Assembly: GCF_004570575.1 (NCBI RefSeq) | Contig: NZ_SPPD01000014.1 | Coordinates: 1-52,747 of the forward strand | Source of the DNA: Streptococcus cuniculi | GTDB taxonomy: Bacteria > Bacillota > Bacilli > Lactobacillales > Streptococcaceae | Length of the DNA: 52,747 nt | Direction: 5' to 3' | In this document: positions 35,006-45,537 of the stretch, piece by piece | Layout of the letters: every line of letters begins with the position of its first letter | How positions within the stretch are numbered: position 1 is the stretch's first letter | Made by a program: the position numbers and the translations under genes | The notes under the pieces: model-generated | What the model saw: the letters and a program-made list of their open reading frames with translations, nothing else | The model's database searches: none | What the model was told of the DNA's origin: nothing

Positions 35006-35647
35006 ATGGGATATATTATCGAAATTTTACCGAGCTTGTTAAATGGTGCTTTGGTATCTTTTCAGGTCTTTGTGATGGTCTTGCTCCTGTCTCTTCCATT
35101 AGGAGCGTTCGTAGCCTTTCTGATGAAAATTCCATTTAAGCCCTTGCTCTGGTTTTTGAATCTTTATGTGCTCATCATGCGTGGAACGCCCTTGTTGCTC
35201 CAGTTGATTTTTGTCTATTATGTCTTGCCGAGCGTGGGCATTACCTTTGATCGAATGCCTGCGGTGATTATCACCTTTACCCTCAACTATGCGGCTTATT
35301 TCTCTGAAATCTTTCGCGGGGGAATCGAGGCAATTCCTGCTGGGCAGTATGAGGCAGCAAAAGTATTGAAATTTACACCTGTTCAGACTATTCGCTACCT
35401 TGTCCTTCCTCAGGTGGTAAAAATTGTTCTTCCAAGCGTCTTTAACGAAGTGACAACCCTGGTCAAGGATACGTCCCTGATTTATGCGCTTGGGGTTAAC
35501 GACTTGCTTCTTGCTAGTCGGACCGCGGCTAACCGCGATGTTAGTCTAGCGCCTATGTTTATCGCAGGTGCCTTGTACTTGGTGATGATTGGTCTTGTGA
35601 CCTTGGTTGCCAATCGGATTGAGAAAAAATTTGATTATTATAAATAG
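35006..35647 (+). CDS. Amino-acid ABC transporter permease (HisM/GlnP type)
   Basis: The 213-residue protein has about five spans and the EAA-type cytoplasmic loop GGIEAIPAGQYEAAKVLKFTPVQTIRYLVLPQ, diagnostic of polar amino-acid importers. The phrase MRGTPLLLQLIFVYY is also typical. I chose MGYIIEIL at 35006, which follows GGAGG directly; the upstream TTG in the frame is part of that site. ATPase and lipoprotein genes follow in the same operon, so one permease must homodimerise. Confidence 0.92.
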   Translation: MGYIIEILPSLLNGALVSFQVFVMVLLLSLPLGAFVAFLMKIPFKPLLWFLNLYVLIMRGTPLLLQLIFVYYVLPSVGITFDRMPAVIITFTLNYAAYFSEIFRGGIEAIPAGQYEAAKVLKFTPVQTIRYLVLPQVVKIVLPSVFNEVTTLVKDTSLIYALGVNDLLLASRTAANRDVSLAPMFIAGALYLVMIGLVTLVANRIEKKFDYYK

Positions 35648-35655
35648 GAGGTCTT

Positions 35656-36288
35656 ATGTTAGAAGTACGCAATCTTTCCAAACGTTTTGACAATAAGCAG
35701 ATTTTTTCCAACTATGACCTCGTGATTCCAGAAGGAAAAATCCTTGCCATCGTTGGGCAGTCTGGCGGTGGAAAAACTACCTTGCTACGGATGTTGGCAG
35801 GGCTTGAGAGCATTGATTCTGGTCAATTAATCTATAATGGGGAAGAACTTCCCTTAGAAGAGTTAGGGAAACGACATTTGCTGGGCTTTGTTTTCCAAGA
35901 TTTCCAGTTATTTCCGCACCTATCGGTGTTGGAAAATCTAATCTTGTCGCCCATTAAAACGCAGCATACTTCTCGTACAGAGGCCGAAAGCAAAGCCCGT
36001 CACTTACTTGAAACTCTTGGTCTAGCAGGTCATGCAGATGCCTACCCGTATTCCTTATCAGGGGGACAAAAGCAGCGTGTCGCCTTGGCGCGCGCCATGA
36101 TGATTGACCCTGAGATGATTGGTTACGATGAACCGACCTCAGCACTTGATCCTGAGTTACGAAAAGAAGTGGAACATCTCATTCTTGAAAATCGCAGGAC
36201 TGGCATTACGCAAATCGTGGTTACCCATGACATGCAATTTGCAGAAAATATTGCCGATGAGATTATTAAGATTGAGCCCAAACATTAA
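35656..36288 (+). CDS. Amino-acid ABC transporter ATP-binding protein (GlnQ type)
   Basis: The 210-residue ATPase has Walker A VGQSGGGKTTLLR (about 34-46), Q-loop FVFQDFQLFPHLSV, signature LSGGQKQRVALARAM, a Walker B reading MIGYDEPTSALDP and the switch His in VTHDM. Walker B is normally LLFDEPTSALD, so Gly-Tyr replaces the usual hydrophobic pair, but the Asp-Glu is intact. At 210 residues it is about 30 shorter than typical GlnQ, mostly at the C-terminus. It starts 8 nt after the permease gene. Confidence 0.92.
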   Translation: MLEVRNLSKRFDNKQIFSNYDLVIPEGKILAIVGQSGGGKTTLLRMLAGLESIDSGQLIYNGEELPLEELGKRHLLGFVFQDFQLFPHLSVLENLILSPIKTQHTSRTEAESKARHLLETLGLAGHADAYPYSLSGGQKQRVALARAMMIDPEMIGYDEPTSALDPELRKEVEHLILENRRTGITQIVVTHDMQFAENIADEIIKIEPKH

Positions 36289-36318
36289 AAGACTGAACAG
36301 CAGAAAAGGGGATAGAAT

Positions 36319-37158
36319 ATGAAGATAAAATCACTTGTAGTCGGGGCAGTAGCCATGGTAGCCAGTCTGGCTCTGACAGCTTGTAGCTCCAGTGCTTCAA
36401 GCACCAAAACAGATAACTGGTCTCGCTATGAAGAGACTAAAAAAATCACTATTGGCTTTGACAAAACCTTTGTTCCTATGGGATTTGAAGAAAAAAATGG
36501 GCAATATGCAGGTTTTGATATTGACTTAGCGACAGCAGTCTTTGACAAGTACGGGATTGCGATTGAATGGCAGCCAATCGACTGGGACTTGAAAGAAACA
36601 GAACTCAACAATGGCAACATCGACTTGATTTGGAATGGGTATTCAGCAACCGATGAGCGCCGTGAAAAAGTCCTATTTACAGATGAATACATGGCCAATC
36701 TCCAAGTATTGGTGACCAAAAAATCATCGAATATTACAGATAATGCAGGTATGAAGGACAAAGTGCTGGGAGCACAGGCAGGTTCGTCAGGGTATGCGAA
36801 TTTTGAAGCAAAGCCCACAATCTTAAAAGATCTTGTAAAAAATAATGAAGCAACGCAATACGCAACCTTTAACGAAGCCTTGATTGACTTGAAAAATGAC
36901 CGAATTGATGGCCTCTTGATTGACCGTGTTTATGCCAATTATTACTTGCAACAAGAAGGTTTAATCAGTGACTATACGATTATCGATGCAGGATTTGAAA
37001 AAGAAGCCTTCGCAGTCGGTGCCCGTAAGGCGGATGCAACCTTGGTAGACAAGATTAATACAGCCTTCAAGGAATTGTATGCAGACGGAAGCTTTCAAAA
37101 AATCTCTGACAAATGGTTCGGAGAAGATGTTGCCACAGATGCTCTCAAACGCAACTAG
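36319..37158 (+). CDS. Amino-acid ABC transporter substrate-binding lipoprotein
   Basis: The 279-residue protein has a lipoprotein signal with lipobox LTAC (19-22), so Cys22 is lipidated and anchors it outside the membrane. The SBP family 3 fold is shown by KITIGFDKTFVPMGFEEKNGQYAGFDIDLATAVFDKYGI and DLIWNGYSATDERREKVLFT. It delivers a polar amino acid to the permease encoded upstream; cystine, glutamine or another residue cannot be decided by eye. A strong terminator follows 35 nt after the stop. Confidence 0.92.
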   Translation: MKIKSLVVGAVAMVASLALTACSSSASSTKTDNWSRYEETKKITIGFDKTFVPMGFEEKNGQYAGFDIDLATAVFDKYGIAIEWQPIDWDLKETELNNGNIDLIWNGYSATDERREKVLFTDEYMANLQVLVTKKSSNITDNAGMKDKVLGAQAGSSGYANFEAKPTILKDLVKNNEATQYATFNEALIDLKNDRIDGLLIDRVYANYYLQQEGLISDYTIIDAGFEKEAFAVGARKADATLVDKINTAFKELYADGSFQKISDKWFGEDVATDALKRN

Positions 37159-37192
37159 TCTGTCAAAACTACGAAATCCTTACTTTAAGAAT

Positions 37193-37223
37193 CTATTACT
37201 TATGATAAGTAGTAGGTTTTTTT
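37193..37223 (+). terminator. Terminator of the amino-acid ABC operon
   Basis: CTATTACTTA pairs with TAAGTAGTAG (one G-T pair) around a TGA loop, followed by seven T residues. Confidence 0.85.
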
Positions 37224-37368
37224 GCGCTTGGATACCAATGATGCTCTTCCAATCTCATCAAACCCTAGTTGAAGAGGATAGTTTTGTCAAAATTTTTGTG
37301 ACAAGATTTGAGTTTTTTTCTGTCAGAGGTGAGTGTATAATAAAATCAGAAAGAATTAGGAGGAAAAT

Positions 37369-39132
37369 ATGGAAAATACTTCATTAAAGGTTCGGATTCA
37401 AAAACTGGGGACGACCTTATCAAATATGGTGATGCCAAATATTGGGGCATTTATTGCGTGGGGTGTCTTGACCTCGCTCTTCATTGAAACTGGTTGGTTG
37501 CCAAATGAAACCTTTGCAACCATTGTAGGTCCAATGATTAAATACTTATTGCCACTCTTGATTGGATACACAGGTGGTTACAATGTCTACGGCCAACGCG
37601 GTGGTGTAGTCGGCACAATCCTGACCATGGGGGTTATTGCGGGTTCAGAAGTGCCAATGTTTATCGGTGCTATGCTGGTTGGTCCATTTGGTGCATGGGT
37701 CATCAAGAAATTTGACCAAGCCTTCCAAGAAAAGATTCGTCCTGGATTTGAAATGTTGGTCAACAACTTCTCGGCAGGTCTTATCGGATTTGCCCTCATG
37801 TTGATTAGCTTTAAAGTGGTAGGACCATTCGTATCCAGCATGACAACAGCTATCGGAGATGGTGTTCAAGTGATTGTCGATATGAAACTCTTGCCATTAG
37901 CCAATATCATCATCGAGCCAGCAAAAGTCTTGTTTTTGAACAACGCTCTTAACCACGGTATCTTTACACCGCTTGGAACTGAACAAGTCTTAAAAGTCGG
38001 AAAATCTGTTCTCTTCCTTTTGGAAGCAAACCCTGGACCTGGTCTTGGTATCTTGTTTGCCTACGCTTTGTTCGGCAAAGGCTCTGCTAAATCTTCTTCA
38101 TGGGGAGCAATGGTCATTCATTTCCTTGGTGGGATTCATGAAATCTACTTCCCATACGTGATGATGAAACCAGCCCTCTTTCTAGCTGCGATTGCAGGTG
38201 GTGTATCTGGGACCTTTACCTTCCAATTGTTGAATGCAGGTCTTGTGGGAGCATCTTCACCAGGTTCAATCATTGCCATTACCGGTCTTGTACCAAAAGA
38301 AGGGAATTACGTTGCAAATCTCTTAGCTGTCTGGGGCGGTGTCTTTGCAGGAGCTGCTGCTTCCTTCCTCGTTGCCTCTATCATTTTGAAAGCGGACAAG
38401 TCAGAAGGAGCTTCTCTGGAATCAGCGCAAGCAGCCACTAAAGCTGCAAAAGCTGTTGCAAAAGGTCAAGCACAGGTGGCTGTATCAAGCGATGTGACGA
38501 CAGACAACGTACACCAAATCATCTTTGCCTGCGATGCAGGTATGGGAAGTTCTGCCATGGGTGCATCCTTGCTCCGTGATAAGGTGAAAAAAGCAGGTTT
38601 GAACATCCCCGTGACCAATAAGGCGATTGCGAATCTCCAAGATACAGATCATACGCTCATTATCACCCAAGAAGAATTGGCAGATCGTGCTGCACAACGC
38701 ACACCACGTGCCATTCACGTAGCGGTGGATAATTTCTTGACGTCGCCAAAATACGATGAGATCATCGCTCGATTGACAAACCAAGTCGACCTCTCTGCTT
38801 CAAGTCCAATAGAAGCAAACGGTGAAGCTGTGTCGCTAGATTTGAAGCGGGTAACGGAAGTGGTCTTTCCTTATGGGGATGCTCAAGGCTCAGCGACTAT
38901 GGGGCAGGTAACTCTGCGTGCCATCTTTAAAAACAAGGGCATTGAGATGCCAGTTGTCAGCGTACCTTATGAAGATTTATCAGAGCACAATGCAGAAACG
39001 ACTTTGATTGTAACGACTGTAGCCGAACAAGGAAATGTCCAAGCAGTAGCACCACAAGCGAAACTCTTGGTCGTTGATAGCCTTGTCACAACGCCAGCTT
39101 ATGATCAATTGGTGGCTGGCATTCAGAAGTAG
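37369..39132 (+). CDS. mtlA: Mannitol-specific PTS EIICB component
   Basis: The 587-residue transporter takes up mannitol and forms mannitol 1-phosphate. The EIIC part (about 1-345) has the mannitol signatures MPNIGAFIAWGVLTSLFIETGW, GGIHEIYFPYVMMKP and IEPAKVLFLNNALNHGIFTPLG. The EIIB domain has the phospho-Cys388 in IIFACDAGMGSSAMGASLLRD. After it comes a second, degenerate EIIB-like repeat (about 495-587), VVFPYGDAQGSATMGQ, with Tyr502 where Cys would be. B. subtilis MtlA is about 110 residues shorter. AGGAGG and a TATAAT at about 37339 precede it. First gene of mtlA-mtlR-mtlF-mtlD. Confidence 0.95.
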   Translation: MENTSLKVRIQKLGTTLSNMVMPNIGAFIAWGVLTSLFIETGWLPNETFATIVGPMIKYLLPLLIGYTGGYNVYGQRGGVVGTILTMGVIAGSEVPMFIGAMLVGPFGAWVIKKFDQAFQEKIRPGFEMLVNNFSAGLIGFALMLISFKVVGPFVSSMTTAIGDGVQVIVDMKLLPLANIIIEPAKVLFLNNALNHGIFTPLGTEQVLKVGKSVLFLLEANPGPGLGILFAYALFGKGSAKSSSWGAMVIHFLGGIHEIYFPYVMMKPALFLAAIAGGVSGTFTFQLLNAGLVGASSPGSIIAITGLVPKEGNYVANLLAVWGGVFAGAAASFLVASIILKADKSEGASLESAQAATKAAKAVAKGQAQVAVSSDVTTDNVHQIIFACDAGMGSSAMGASLLRDKVKKAGLNIPVTNKAIANLQDTDHTLIITQEELADRAAQRTPRAIHVAVDNFLTSPKYDEIIARLTNQVDLSASSPIEANGEAVSLDLKRVTEVVFPYGDAQGSATMGQVTLRAIFKNKGIEMPVVSVPYEDLSEHNAETTLIVTTVAEQGNVQAVAPQAKLLVVDSLVTTPAYDQLVAGIQK

Positions 39133-39167
39133 GTAACGGTCATTCCAAGAGAACATTCACAATAACT

Positions 39168-41135
39168 ATGGATCATAAAAATATGTTACTCACCAAACGA
39201 GAAGAACAACTGATGAAGGCTTTCCTGCAGGTAGGAAAGCTTTCCTTAAAGGAAATGGCGGATATCTTGCAGGTCTCCTCACGGACGGTTTATCGGACCT
39301 TGTCGGACTTGACAGAGAGCCTTTCTAAAGAAGAAATTCAATTGCTCAAGGATGGAAAGAAATACTACCTGTCAGGGAACCTTTCTGCCTTGAGCGATTA
39401 TGAGGCAGATACGGCTTATTCTCCGAGCCAGCGCCAGACCTTGATGGCCTATCAATTGCTGACCAGTCAGGATTCGGTGACCAATGAGCAATTGCAAGAA
39501 CAGTTTTTGGTCTCCAATGTCACCGTGATTCAAGACATTGCAGAAATCGAGCGACGCCTGGCGGTTTTTGATTTGCAATTGGTACGCCAGCGAGGGTATC
39601 GGGTGGAAAGCTCGACCAGTCAGAAGCGCCGCTTTCTAGCCATTTTGCTGGCCAATACCATTTCGATTCAGGATTTTTGGGCGGACAACTATGCTGACTT
39701 TCCGATTTTACAGGTCGCTAGGATACGGCAGGCACGTCAGGTTTTTGAGCGCTATCAACATTTGCTGGGGGATTTGGACCCGAAATTCAAGGAATTTCTG
39801 ATGATTTTGCTAGGACTAGCAGATAATCAGGGAGAAGTAAGCCAGCAGGTCAATCTGTCTAAGCTAGCCCTCGATTTTGCTCAGAAAGTGTTCACAGACC
39901 TAGCCAAGGAAACCAAGCAATTTTATAACATTCAAGAAATCATCTACTTTGCAGCAATCTTGGATGAGGTGATTATCAAGCGGCAGGAAGTGCCCTTGTT
40001 TAGTGAAAATTTTGACGGTGGCTTTTATTATAGTATTTCTCAGTTGGTGGATAGTGTGTCGCGCTTTACCAAGATTGAGTTTGTCAAAGACAAGGTGCTA
40101 TTTCCCTTATTATTTCACCATATTCGTTTGAGTTTGGCGGTGCCTGTCCTTTTTCCAGATCGCGCAACTACCAATGTAGCTTATCTAGCAACCCAGAAGA
40201 ATCCTTTTTTGCATAGACTTGTCAGTCTGGTCATGCAGGATCTTTTTCCGCGCTATATCCATAATGAATACGAATATGAACTGGTGACCCTCCATTTTGC
40301 TTCCAGCCTCAGACGAAGCCCCGATATTTATCCGATTCGCATGCTCTTGGTGACAGATGAGCGCCCTTTGACAACCAGTGTCCTCGTGTCCAAGATTAAA
40401 AGCGTGGCCCCGTTTGTGGGCTGGATGGATGTGAAAAGTACGACCAATCTGGCAGAAGTAGACTTCTCTCAGTATGATTACTGCCTTGCCACCAAACCGC
40501 TTCCACAGATGAATCTGGATGTGATTTCAACTTTTCCCAATACCAAGGAAATACTGGAATTGCAGGAAACCTTGCAGTCGATTCAGGAGCATCGAACGGT
40601 AGCTGTTCGGGAGGACATTGTGGTCAATAAACATCATGATTTGCAGGCTTATGTGAAGGGGAGTAGCCAGCTACTGGAACATTTCTCACTCTATGAGCTA
40701 GAGAATCAATCCACCTTTGACGAGACGGTGAAGCAGATTGTGGATCAGCTTTCCTTTGTCAAGGATAAGGACTATCTCGCAAAGAAGTTGATTGCACGTT
40801 TTGAAATGAGCCCACTTGCCATTCCAAATACCAATCTAGCCTTGCTTCATACCCAGTCCAGTCAAGTGACACAGAGTCACTTTCAAATCGTATCCCTGCA
40901 TCAGCCAGTGACAGCCTTGTCTATGAACAATCACCCAGAAACTGTTCAGCGGGTCTTGGTCATGTTGACGAGGGTAGGAGAGCAGGACGAAATGCGCGAA
41001 CTGATGACAGCGATTAGCCAGTCTATTATCGAAAATAACCTGTATACCGAAATTTATCGGACAGGAAATCAGGAGATTATCTATCAGCTTCTGAATACCA
41101 TCTTCAATGAAACAATCAAACAATGGGAGAACTAA
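39168..41135 (+). CDS. mtlR: Mannitol operon activator, PRD type
   Basis: The 655-residue regulator has an N-terminal HTH ([24 protein letters not shown]), a second HTH ([23 protein letters not shown]), two PRD domains (about 190-400), an EIIB-like segment and a C-terminal EIIA-like domain. Phosphorylation of PRD and EIIB/EIIA sites by the mannitol PTS is expected to set activity. The ribosome binding site is poor at 39168, and an ATG at 39183 is an alternative. It lies between mtlA and mtlF, the usual streptococcal order. Confidence 0.92.
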   Translation: MDHKNMLLTKREEQLMKAFLQVGKLSLKEMADILQVSSRTVYRTLSDLTESLSKEEIQLLKDGKKYYLSGNLSALSDYEADTAYSPSQRQTLMAYQLLTSQDSVTNEQLQEQFLVSNVTVIQDIAEIERRLAVFDLQLVRQRGYRVESSTSQKRRFLAILLANTISIQDFWADNYADFPILQVARIRQARQVFERYQHLLGDLDPKFKEFLMILLGLADNQGEVSQQVNLSKLALDFAQKVFTDLAKETKQFYNIQEIIYFAAILDEVIIKRQEVPLFSENFDGGFYYSISQLVDSVSRFTKIEFVKDKVLFPLLFHHIRLSLAVPVLFPDRATTNVAYLATQKNPFLHRLVSLVMQDLFPRYIHNEYEYELVTLHFASSLRRSPDIYPIRMLLVTDERPLTTSVLVSKIKSVAPFVGWMDVKSTTNLAEVDFSQYDYCLATKPLPQMNLDVISTFPNTKEILELQETLQSIQEHRTVAVREDIVVNKHHDLQAYVKGSSQLLEHFSLYELENQSTFDETVKQIVDQLSFVKDKDYLAKKLIARFEMSPLAIPNTNLALLHTQSSQVTQSHFQIVSLHQPVTALSMNNHPETVQRVLVMLTRVGEQDEMRELMTAISQSIIENNLYTEIYRTGNQEIIYQLLNTIFNETIKQWEN

Positions 41136-41136
41136 T

Positions 41137-41574
41137 ATGAAACTTCAACAAGAACTGATTCAATTAAAACAAGCATTTGCGACAAAAGAAGAAGCGATTC
41201 GCTTTTGCGGTCGTCAACTAGTAGATGCAGGCCATGTTCATGAGGCTTATATTGAGGCGATGATCGAGCGCAATGAAGAATTATCCGTCTATATGGGCAA
41301 TTTTATCGCTATTCCGCACGGGACAGATGCAGCCAAAAAAGAGGTTCGTTCATCAGGAATTACCATCGTCCAAGTTCCTGCGGGGGTTAATTTTGGCACA
41401 GCAGCTGATCCCAAAATTGCCACCGTCCTCTTTGGGATTGCGGGTCTTGGTGATGAGCACTTGGACATCATTCAAAAAATCTCCATTTTCTGTGCTGATG
41501 TAGACAATGTAGTCAAACTAGCAGATGCTCAGTCAAAAGAAGAAGTGATCGCTCTCTTAAATAGTGTTGGATAG
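41137..41574 (+). CDS. mtlF: Mannitol-specific PTS EIIA component
   Basis: The 145-residue EIIA has phospho-acceptor His61 in [13 protein letters not shown] and the mannitol-type [10 protein letters not shown] segment. It relays phosphate from HPr to the EIIB domain of MtlA. The frame extends upstream to 41107, inside mtlR, but [10 protein letters not shown] at 41137 has GGGAGA just upstream and starts right after the mtlR stop codon. mtlD follows after 14 nt. Confidence 0.95.
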   Translation: MKLQQELIQLKQAFATKEEAIRFCGRQLVDAGHVHEAYIEAMIERNEELSVYMGNFIAIPHGTDAAKKEVRSSGITIVQVPAGVNFGTAADPKIATVLFGIAGLGDEHLDIIQKISIFCADVDNVVKLADAQSKEEVIALLNSVG

Positions 41575-41588
41575 AAAGGAGGAGTGAG

Positions 41589-42731
41589 ATGAAAAAAGCA
41601 GTCCATTTTGGTGCAGGAAATATCGGTCGTGGTTTTATCGGTGAAATTTTATTTGAAAATGGTTTTGAAATCGCCTTTGTCGATGTCAACGAACGCATTA
41701 TCGACACCCTCAATGAGCGAGGTAGCTATGAAATTGAGATTGCAGAAGAGGGACAGCGCCACATTGTCGTATCAGGTGTGCGGGGGATTAACAATGGCAA
41801 ACATCCAGAAGAAGTGGTCGCTGCCATTGCCGAAGCTGATTTGGTGACCACAGCGATTGGCCCAAATATCCTACCTTTTATCGCACCTCTAGTAGCGCAA
41901 GGGATTGAAGCACGTCAGGCAGCAGGCAATACCCAGCCCCTTGATGTTCTTGCCTGTGAAAACATGATTGGTGGTTCTAGCTTCCTCTATGAAGAAGTGA
42001 AAAAACACCTGTCTGAAGCAGGCTTGACCTTTGCAGAAGTGCATATCGGATTTCCAAATGCTGCGGTCGACCGCATTGTCCCTGCTCAAAGTCATGAAGA
42101 TCCGTTGTTTGTAGTAGTGGAGCCTTTCAATGAATGGGTCGTGGAAACCCATGCCATGAAAAATCCTGACTTGAAGCTAGCAAAAGTCCACTATGAGGCA
42201 AACCTTGAACCGTTCATTGAACGGAAGTTATTTTCTGTAAACTCAGGGCATGCAACATCAGCCTATACAGGAGCGCACTTCGGAGCGCAAACGATTTTGG
42301 AAGCTCTTGAAAATCCGAGGGTTAAGACAACTGTTCAAGCGGTCCTAGCTGAAATTCGTAGCCTTCTCGTTGCCAAGTGGGGCTTTGAGGAAACAGCGCT
42401 TGAAGACTACCACAAGATTATCATCAGTCGGTTTGAAAATCCCTTTATTGTAGATGATGTAGCCCGTGTAGCCCGTACCCCAATTCGCAAACTCGGCTAT
42501 GATGAGCGCTTTATTCGCCCTATCCGTGAATTACGGGAGCGTGGTTTGAGCTATGATGCCCTCCTGCAAACTATCCGCTATATCTTTGAATACAAGGATG
42601 AAACAGATGACCAATCTGTTGAATTACAAGCAATGCTAACCCAAGAGCCCCTTGCCAGCGTGGTTAAAGAGGTGACAAGAATAACAGACCCAGCTTTTGT
42701 CGCAGAACTGGTTGCGGCAGTGGAAGGATAA
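41589..42731 (+). CDS. mtlD: Mannitol-1-phosphate 5-dehydrogenase
   Basis: The 380-residue enzyme oxidises mannitol 1-phosphate to fructose 6-phosphate, the substrate of the PfkA and GlmS encoded in this window. It begins [21 protein letters not shown], the NAD-binding motif of the long-chain polyol dehydrogenases, and has the catalytic-region motif [14 protein letters not shown] with the conserved Asn and His. Length is standard. It is the last gene of the operon and ends at a bidirectional terminator. AAAGGAGGAG precedes the start. Confidence 0.97.
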   Translation: MKKAVHFGAGNIGRGFIGEILFENGFEIAFVDVNERIIDTLNERGSYEIEIAEEGQRHIVVSGVRGINNGKHPEEVVAAIAEADLVTTAIGPNILPFIAPLVAQGIEARQAAGNTQPLDVLACENMIGGSSFLYEEVKKHLSEAGLTFAEVHIGFPNAAVDRIVPAQSHEDPLFVVVEPFNEWVVETHAMKNPDLKLAKVHYEANLEPFIERKLFSVNSGHATSAYTGAHFGAQTILEALENPRVKTTVQAVLAEIRSLLVAKWGFEETALEDYHKIIISRFENPFIVDDVARVARTPIRKLGYDERFIRPIRELRERGLSYDALLQTIRYIFEYKDETDDQSVELQAMLTQEPLASVVKEVTRITDPAFVAELVAAVEG

Positions 42732-42736
42732 GAGAG

Positions 42737-42779
42737 AAAAAACGAACTAGAAAGCAGAAGAGGCTCTAGTTCGTTTTTT
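42737..42779. terminator. Bidirectional terminator between mtlD and mntE
   Basis: AAAAAACGAACTAG pairs perfectly with CTAGTTCGTTTTTT. The minus-strand mntE stop codon lies inside the stem. Confidence 0.93.
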
Positions 42780-43959
42780 GTGTTATCTGATGAAAGACGA
42801 CCTGCCAGACTTCGTGACGGCGCCAGAGGGAGCTGTGAACCTTATCCCCTGTTTCAAAGGTGACTAGTTTTGATTTTTGGCTGATAGAAGTCATTTGGAA
42901 ATTGGTCATATGGGGCGAGTGGACAGGGTGAGAGTGGAGCATTTGCTCCTTATTGAGATAGTGTCCGTTTTCATCAATCAGGAGATAGTTGTCCTCAATC
43001 AAGTTTTGATAGCCTTTTTCATGGGCTTGAATTTCCGCTTCAAAGCGGTAGAGCTTGTCAAAGACATGCTCATACATCTCATCGTGGGGAATTTCAGATG
43101 GCTCTACATGAATATCCACATCAAAGACCCCGTGTTTCAAAATCAGGAGTTGCTCGACCTGTTCGGTCACTTCATGGCTTTCATAGACAGACAGGTCAGG
43201 ATTCATTTCAAGAACGATGTCAAGATAGATATTGGCTCCGTAGGTTCGCCCGCGTTGGGATTTGACCGCACTAATCTTGGGCAACTTCAGAATGTCCATC
43301 TCATACTTGTGGAGTAATTCTTCATCAAAACCATCCGACAAAGTAAAGAAACTCTCCATAAAAATCTCATAAGCTGTTTTCAAGATGAAAAAGGTAATGA
43401 TGATAGCTGCGATTTTATCAATCATTGGAAATTGAAAGGCTGCTGCAAAGACAGCAACGGAGGTTCCGATAGAAGTCATGGCATCGGAGAGATTATCCTT
43501 GGCTGTTGCTTCTAAGGCCTTGGAACGAACCTTTTTAGATAAGCGTTGATTGTAGAGATAAACGGCAAACATGACGAGGGCAGAGAGGATTCCAATGATT
43601 GCCCCCATGATGTCAATCTCGACCACTTCCTTGCTGAGGAGCTTTTGAATGGTGCTATGAAGCACCTGAAATCCAACGACAAACATAATGAAAGAGGTGA
43701 TGAGGCTTGCCAAATCTTCCATTTTCCAATGCCCAAACTTATGGTCTGTATCCGCAGGCTTCTGCGCCATTCTCAATCCAATCAGCACGGCGATATTGCC
43801 GATGATGTCTGAGATATTGTTGAAAGCATCTGCAGTAAGGGCATCTGAGTGAAAGAGAGAGCCAGCTGCTAGCTTTACTCCCGATAAGACGACATAGGCG
43901 ATAATCGATACGATCGCCCCACGCTCAGCCAGTTTCAAATTGTATGCTTGTTGGTTCAT
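42766..43959 (-). CDS. mntE: Cation diffusion facilitator, manganese exporter MntE type
   Basis: The 397-residue CDF protein has six predicted spans. The transport-site residues read N47-N-I-S-D51 in helix 2 and DNLSD in helix 5, giving an Asn-Asp/Asp-Asp site. This is the arrangement of manganese-exporting streptococcal MntE, as opposed to the His-Asp sites of zinc exporters. GHWKMEDLASLITSFIMF is typical of the same group. A long cytoplasmic C-terminal part with several His follows. It should protect against manganese excess. Its ATG follows AGGGAGGG. Confidence 0.85.
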   Translation of the reverse strand: MNQQAYNLKLAERGAIVSIIAYVVLSGVKLAAGSLFHSDALTADAFNNISDIIGNIAVLIGLRMAQKPADTDHKFGHWKMEDLASLITSFIMFVVGFQVLHSTIQKLLSKEVVEIDIMGAIIGILSALVMFAVYLYNQRLSKKVRSKALEATAKDNLSDAMTSIGTSVAVFAAAFQFPMIDKIAAIIITFFILKTAYEIFMESFFTLSDGFDEELLHKYEMDILKLPKISAVKSQRGRTYGANIYLDIVLEMNPDLSVYESHEVTEQVEQLLILKHGVFDVDIHVEPSEIPHDEMYEHVFDKLYRFEAEIQAHEKGYQNLIEDNYLLIDENGHYLNKEQMLHSHPVHSPHMTNFQMTSISQKSKLVTFETGDKVHSSLWRRHEVWQVVFHQITQKTN

Positions 43960-44038
43960 AATCCCTCCCTTGTTTGCTTCATTGTAGCAGAATGACTAGG
44001 ATTTTTCAAGGGGAGACAAACTTCATACCAAACACAAG

Positions 44039-44078
44039 AAAAGCGCATCTCACGATTACCTAGTCGCATGCGCTTTTT
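44039..44078. terminator. Hairpin/terminator between mntE and the FtsX-type exporter
   Basis: AAAAGCGCAT pairs with ATGCGCTTTT and is T-flanked on both strands. It may end readthrough into or out of the ABC exporter region. Confidence 0.7.
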
Positions 44079-44197
44079 ATGATGTTTAAGGAGGTTATGT
44101 TTTAAGACCTGTTATTTGAAAGCAAAAAGGGGGAGTGGGAGGTTCCTTGCTTATTGGTAGATACGCCCAATGTTTTAGACTGTGACGTATAAGGATG

Positions 44198-45526
44198 TCA
44201 GATATTTTTTGAAATCTTCTTTTGAAAAGATTGATTGCTCCACAGATTAGTTAGGAGAAGTAAAATAAATAAAATAGAGGAGATAATCAGCCCTGGCAAA
44301 AATAATCCAGAAATAGTAGCTAGAAGTTTCTGATTTTCTTTTAGAACATAGCTAATGCAAAATAGGAGAAAACCATTGAATCCAAGTGATATAAAAAAGA
44401 TAGTAAGAATATGAATGGAGGCTTGCCAGATGTTAATGATACATAAGTGATAAGGTGAGGCGCCTAAAGTATCTAGTTGGATTTTATCTTGTTTCTCTTT
44501 TTCTATAGATAATGAGGTAATTGAAATAATATTGCTCAGGATAACAATCAATGGGGCACCTAAATAGATGAAAAAGGATACTTTCATTTCTAAATCAGCG
44601 TTTTCCTGAAACAGATAGAAGATGTTTTGTGAGAGTAGCTGAAATCCTGACATTAAGGTAATGGCGGATAAAATAGAGGTATTCAGCGATTTTAGATAGA
44701 GGGGCTGGTGGAAGATAGTCCACTTTGCGATAATAGGTGCGTAGTGGTTTTTAAAAAAACTAGTTGGAAATATTCGTATAAGGAATAACTGGAGATGAGG
44801 GAAGAGGAGGTAGATGAGAAAAAGATGAGTGAAGAGGAAATAAAACAGAAAGAGAGACTTACTTGACATTGTATGTGGTTGTAAGATTTGATAGAAGAGG
44901 TATCCTTCTAAAGATAAAATGATAAGGCTTAGTGTTACATTTTTAATGAATTTTAGTATACGTGCTACCTTACTTTGTTTTCGGTATTGACTTGCGAGCA
45001 GTTTGTATGTATGAAACGCACCACTGATAAAAGCAATACTGGTGAGGAGTAAAATAGAAGAAGTTCCTGCTAGTACATTGAAACGTAGGGGAATATCAGG
45101 TAGCCAGTCTTTGCCAAAGAATTGTTGTAGGAAATAATAGTAGTGATAGGTGCTAGGTATAGAGATAAGATAGGCAAGGAGACTAGAGAAGCTGGCAATG
45201 AGAGACATTTGTCCTCCAACAAGGAAAGCAATGTGTACACGGCTAGCTCCAACTATAGCCCAACATTCATAATCTTTTTTCAACATATCAATGAGTAGTT
45301 GAATCGAAGTAGAAATGCTGAAAAAAAGAGTGATTCCGCCAAAAACAACTGGGAATATAAAAATGGGCGTAGGGTCATTGACTTGTAGAGTATGAAGATT
45401 ATCTCTAATATTAAAAATACCATTTAGCGATAGTCCAATGATGATACCAGCAGCAAGAAAGAGTGGAATCATGCTAAGCCATAACTTTTTAGAAAATTGA
45501 AATTGATAAAAGATGAGATGAAACAT
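44198..45526 (-). CDS. FtsX-type ABC exporter permease
   Basis: The 442-residue protein has about ten hydrophobic segments. The layout, with one span followed by a short extracellular loop and then clusters of spans, and the phrase LDTLGASPYHL, fit the FtsX/MacB superfamily. The A- and Phe-rich composition is clearly more AT-biased than its neighbours, a hint of acquisition. It pairs with the ATPase 11 nt upstream. Such pairs without a sensor kinase often export lipoproteins or antimicrobial peptides; the substrate is unknown. AAGGAGGA precedes the ATG. Confidence 0.82.
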   Translation of the reverse strand: MFHLIFYQFQFSKKLWLSMIPLFLAAGIIIGLSLNGIFNIRDNLHTLQVNDPTPIFIFPVVFGGITLFFSISTSIQLLIDMLKKDYECWAIVGASRVHIAFLVGGQMSLIASFSSLLAYLISIPSTYHYYYFLQQFFGKDWLPDIPLRFNVLAGTSSILLLTSIAFISGAFHTYKLLASQYRKQSKVARILKFIKNVTLSLIILSLEGYLFYQILQPHTMSSKSLFLFYFLFTHLFLIYLLFPHLQLFLIRIFPTSFFKNHYAPIIAKWTIFHQPLYLKSLNTSILSAITLMSGFQLLSQNIFYLFQENADLEMKVSFFIYLGAPLIVILSNIISITSLSIEKEKQDKIQLDTLGASPYHLCIINIWQASIHILTIFFISLGFNGFLLFCISYVLKENQKLLATISGLFLPGLIISSILFILLLLTNLWSNQSFQKKISKNI

Positions 45527-45537
45527 CCTGTTCCTCC

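Noticed and set aside
42877..43317. 146-codon plus-strand frame opposite mntE
   Set aside because: Antisense shadow; mntE on the minus strand has complete CDF motifs.
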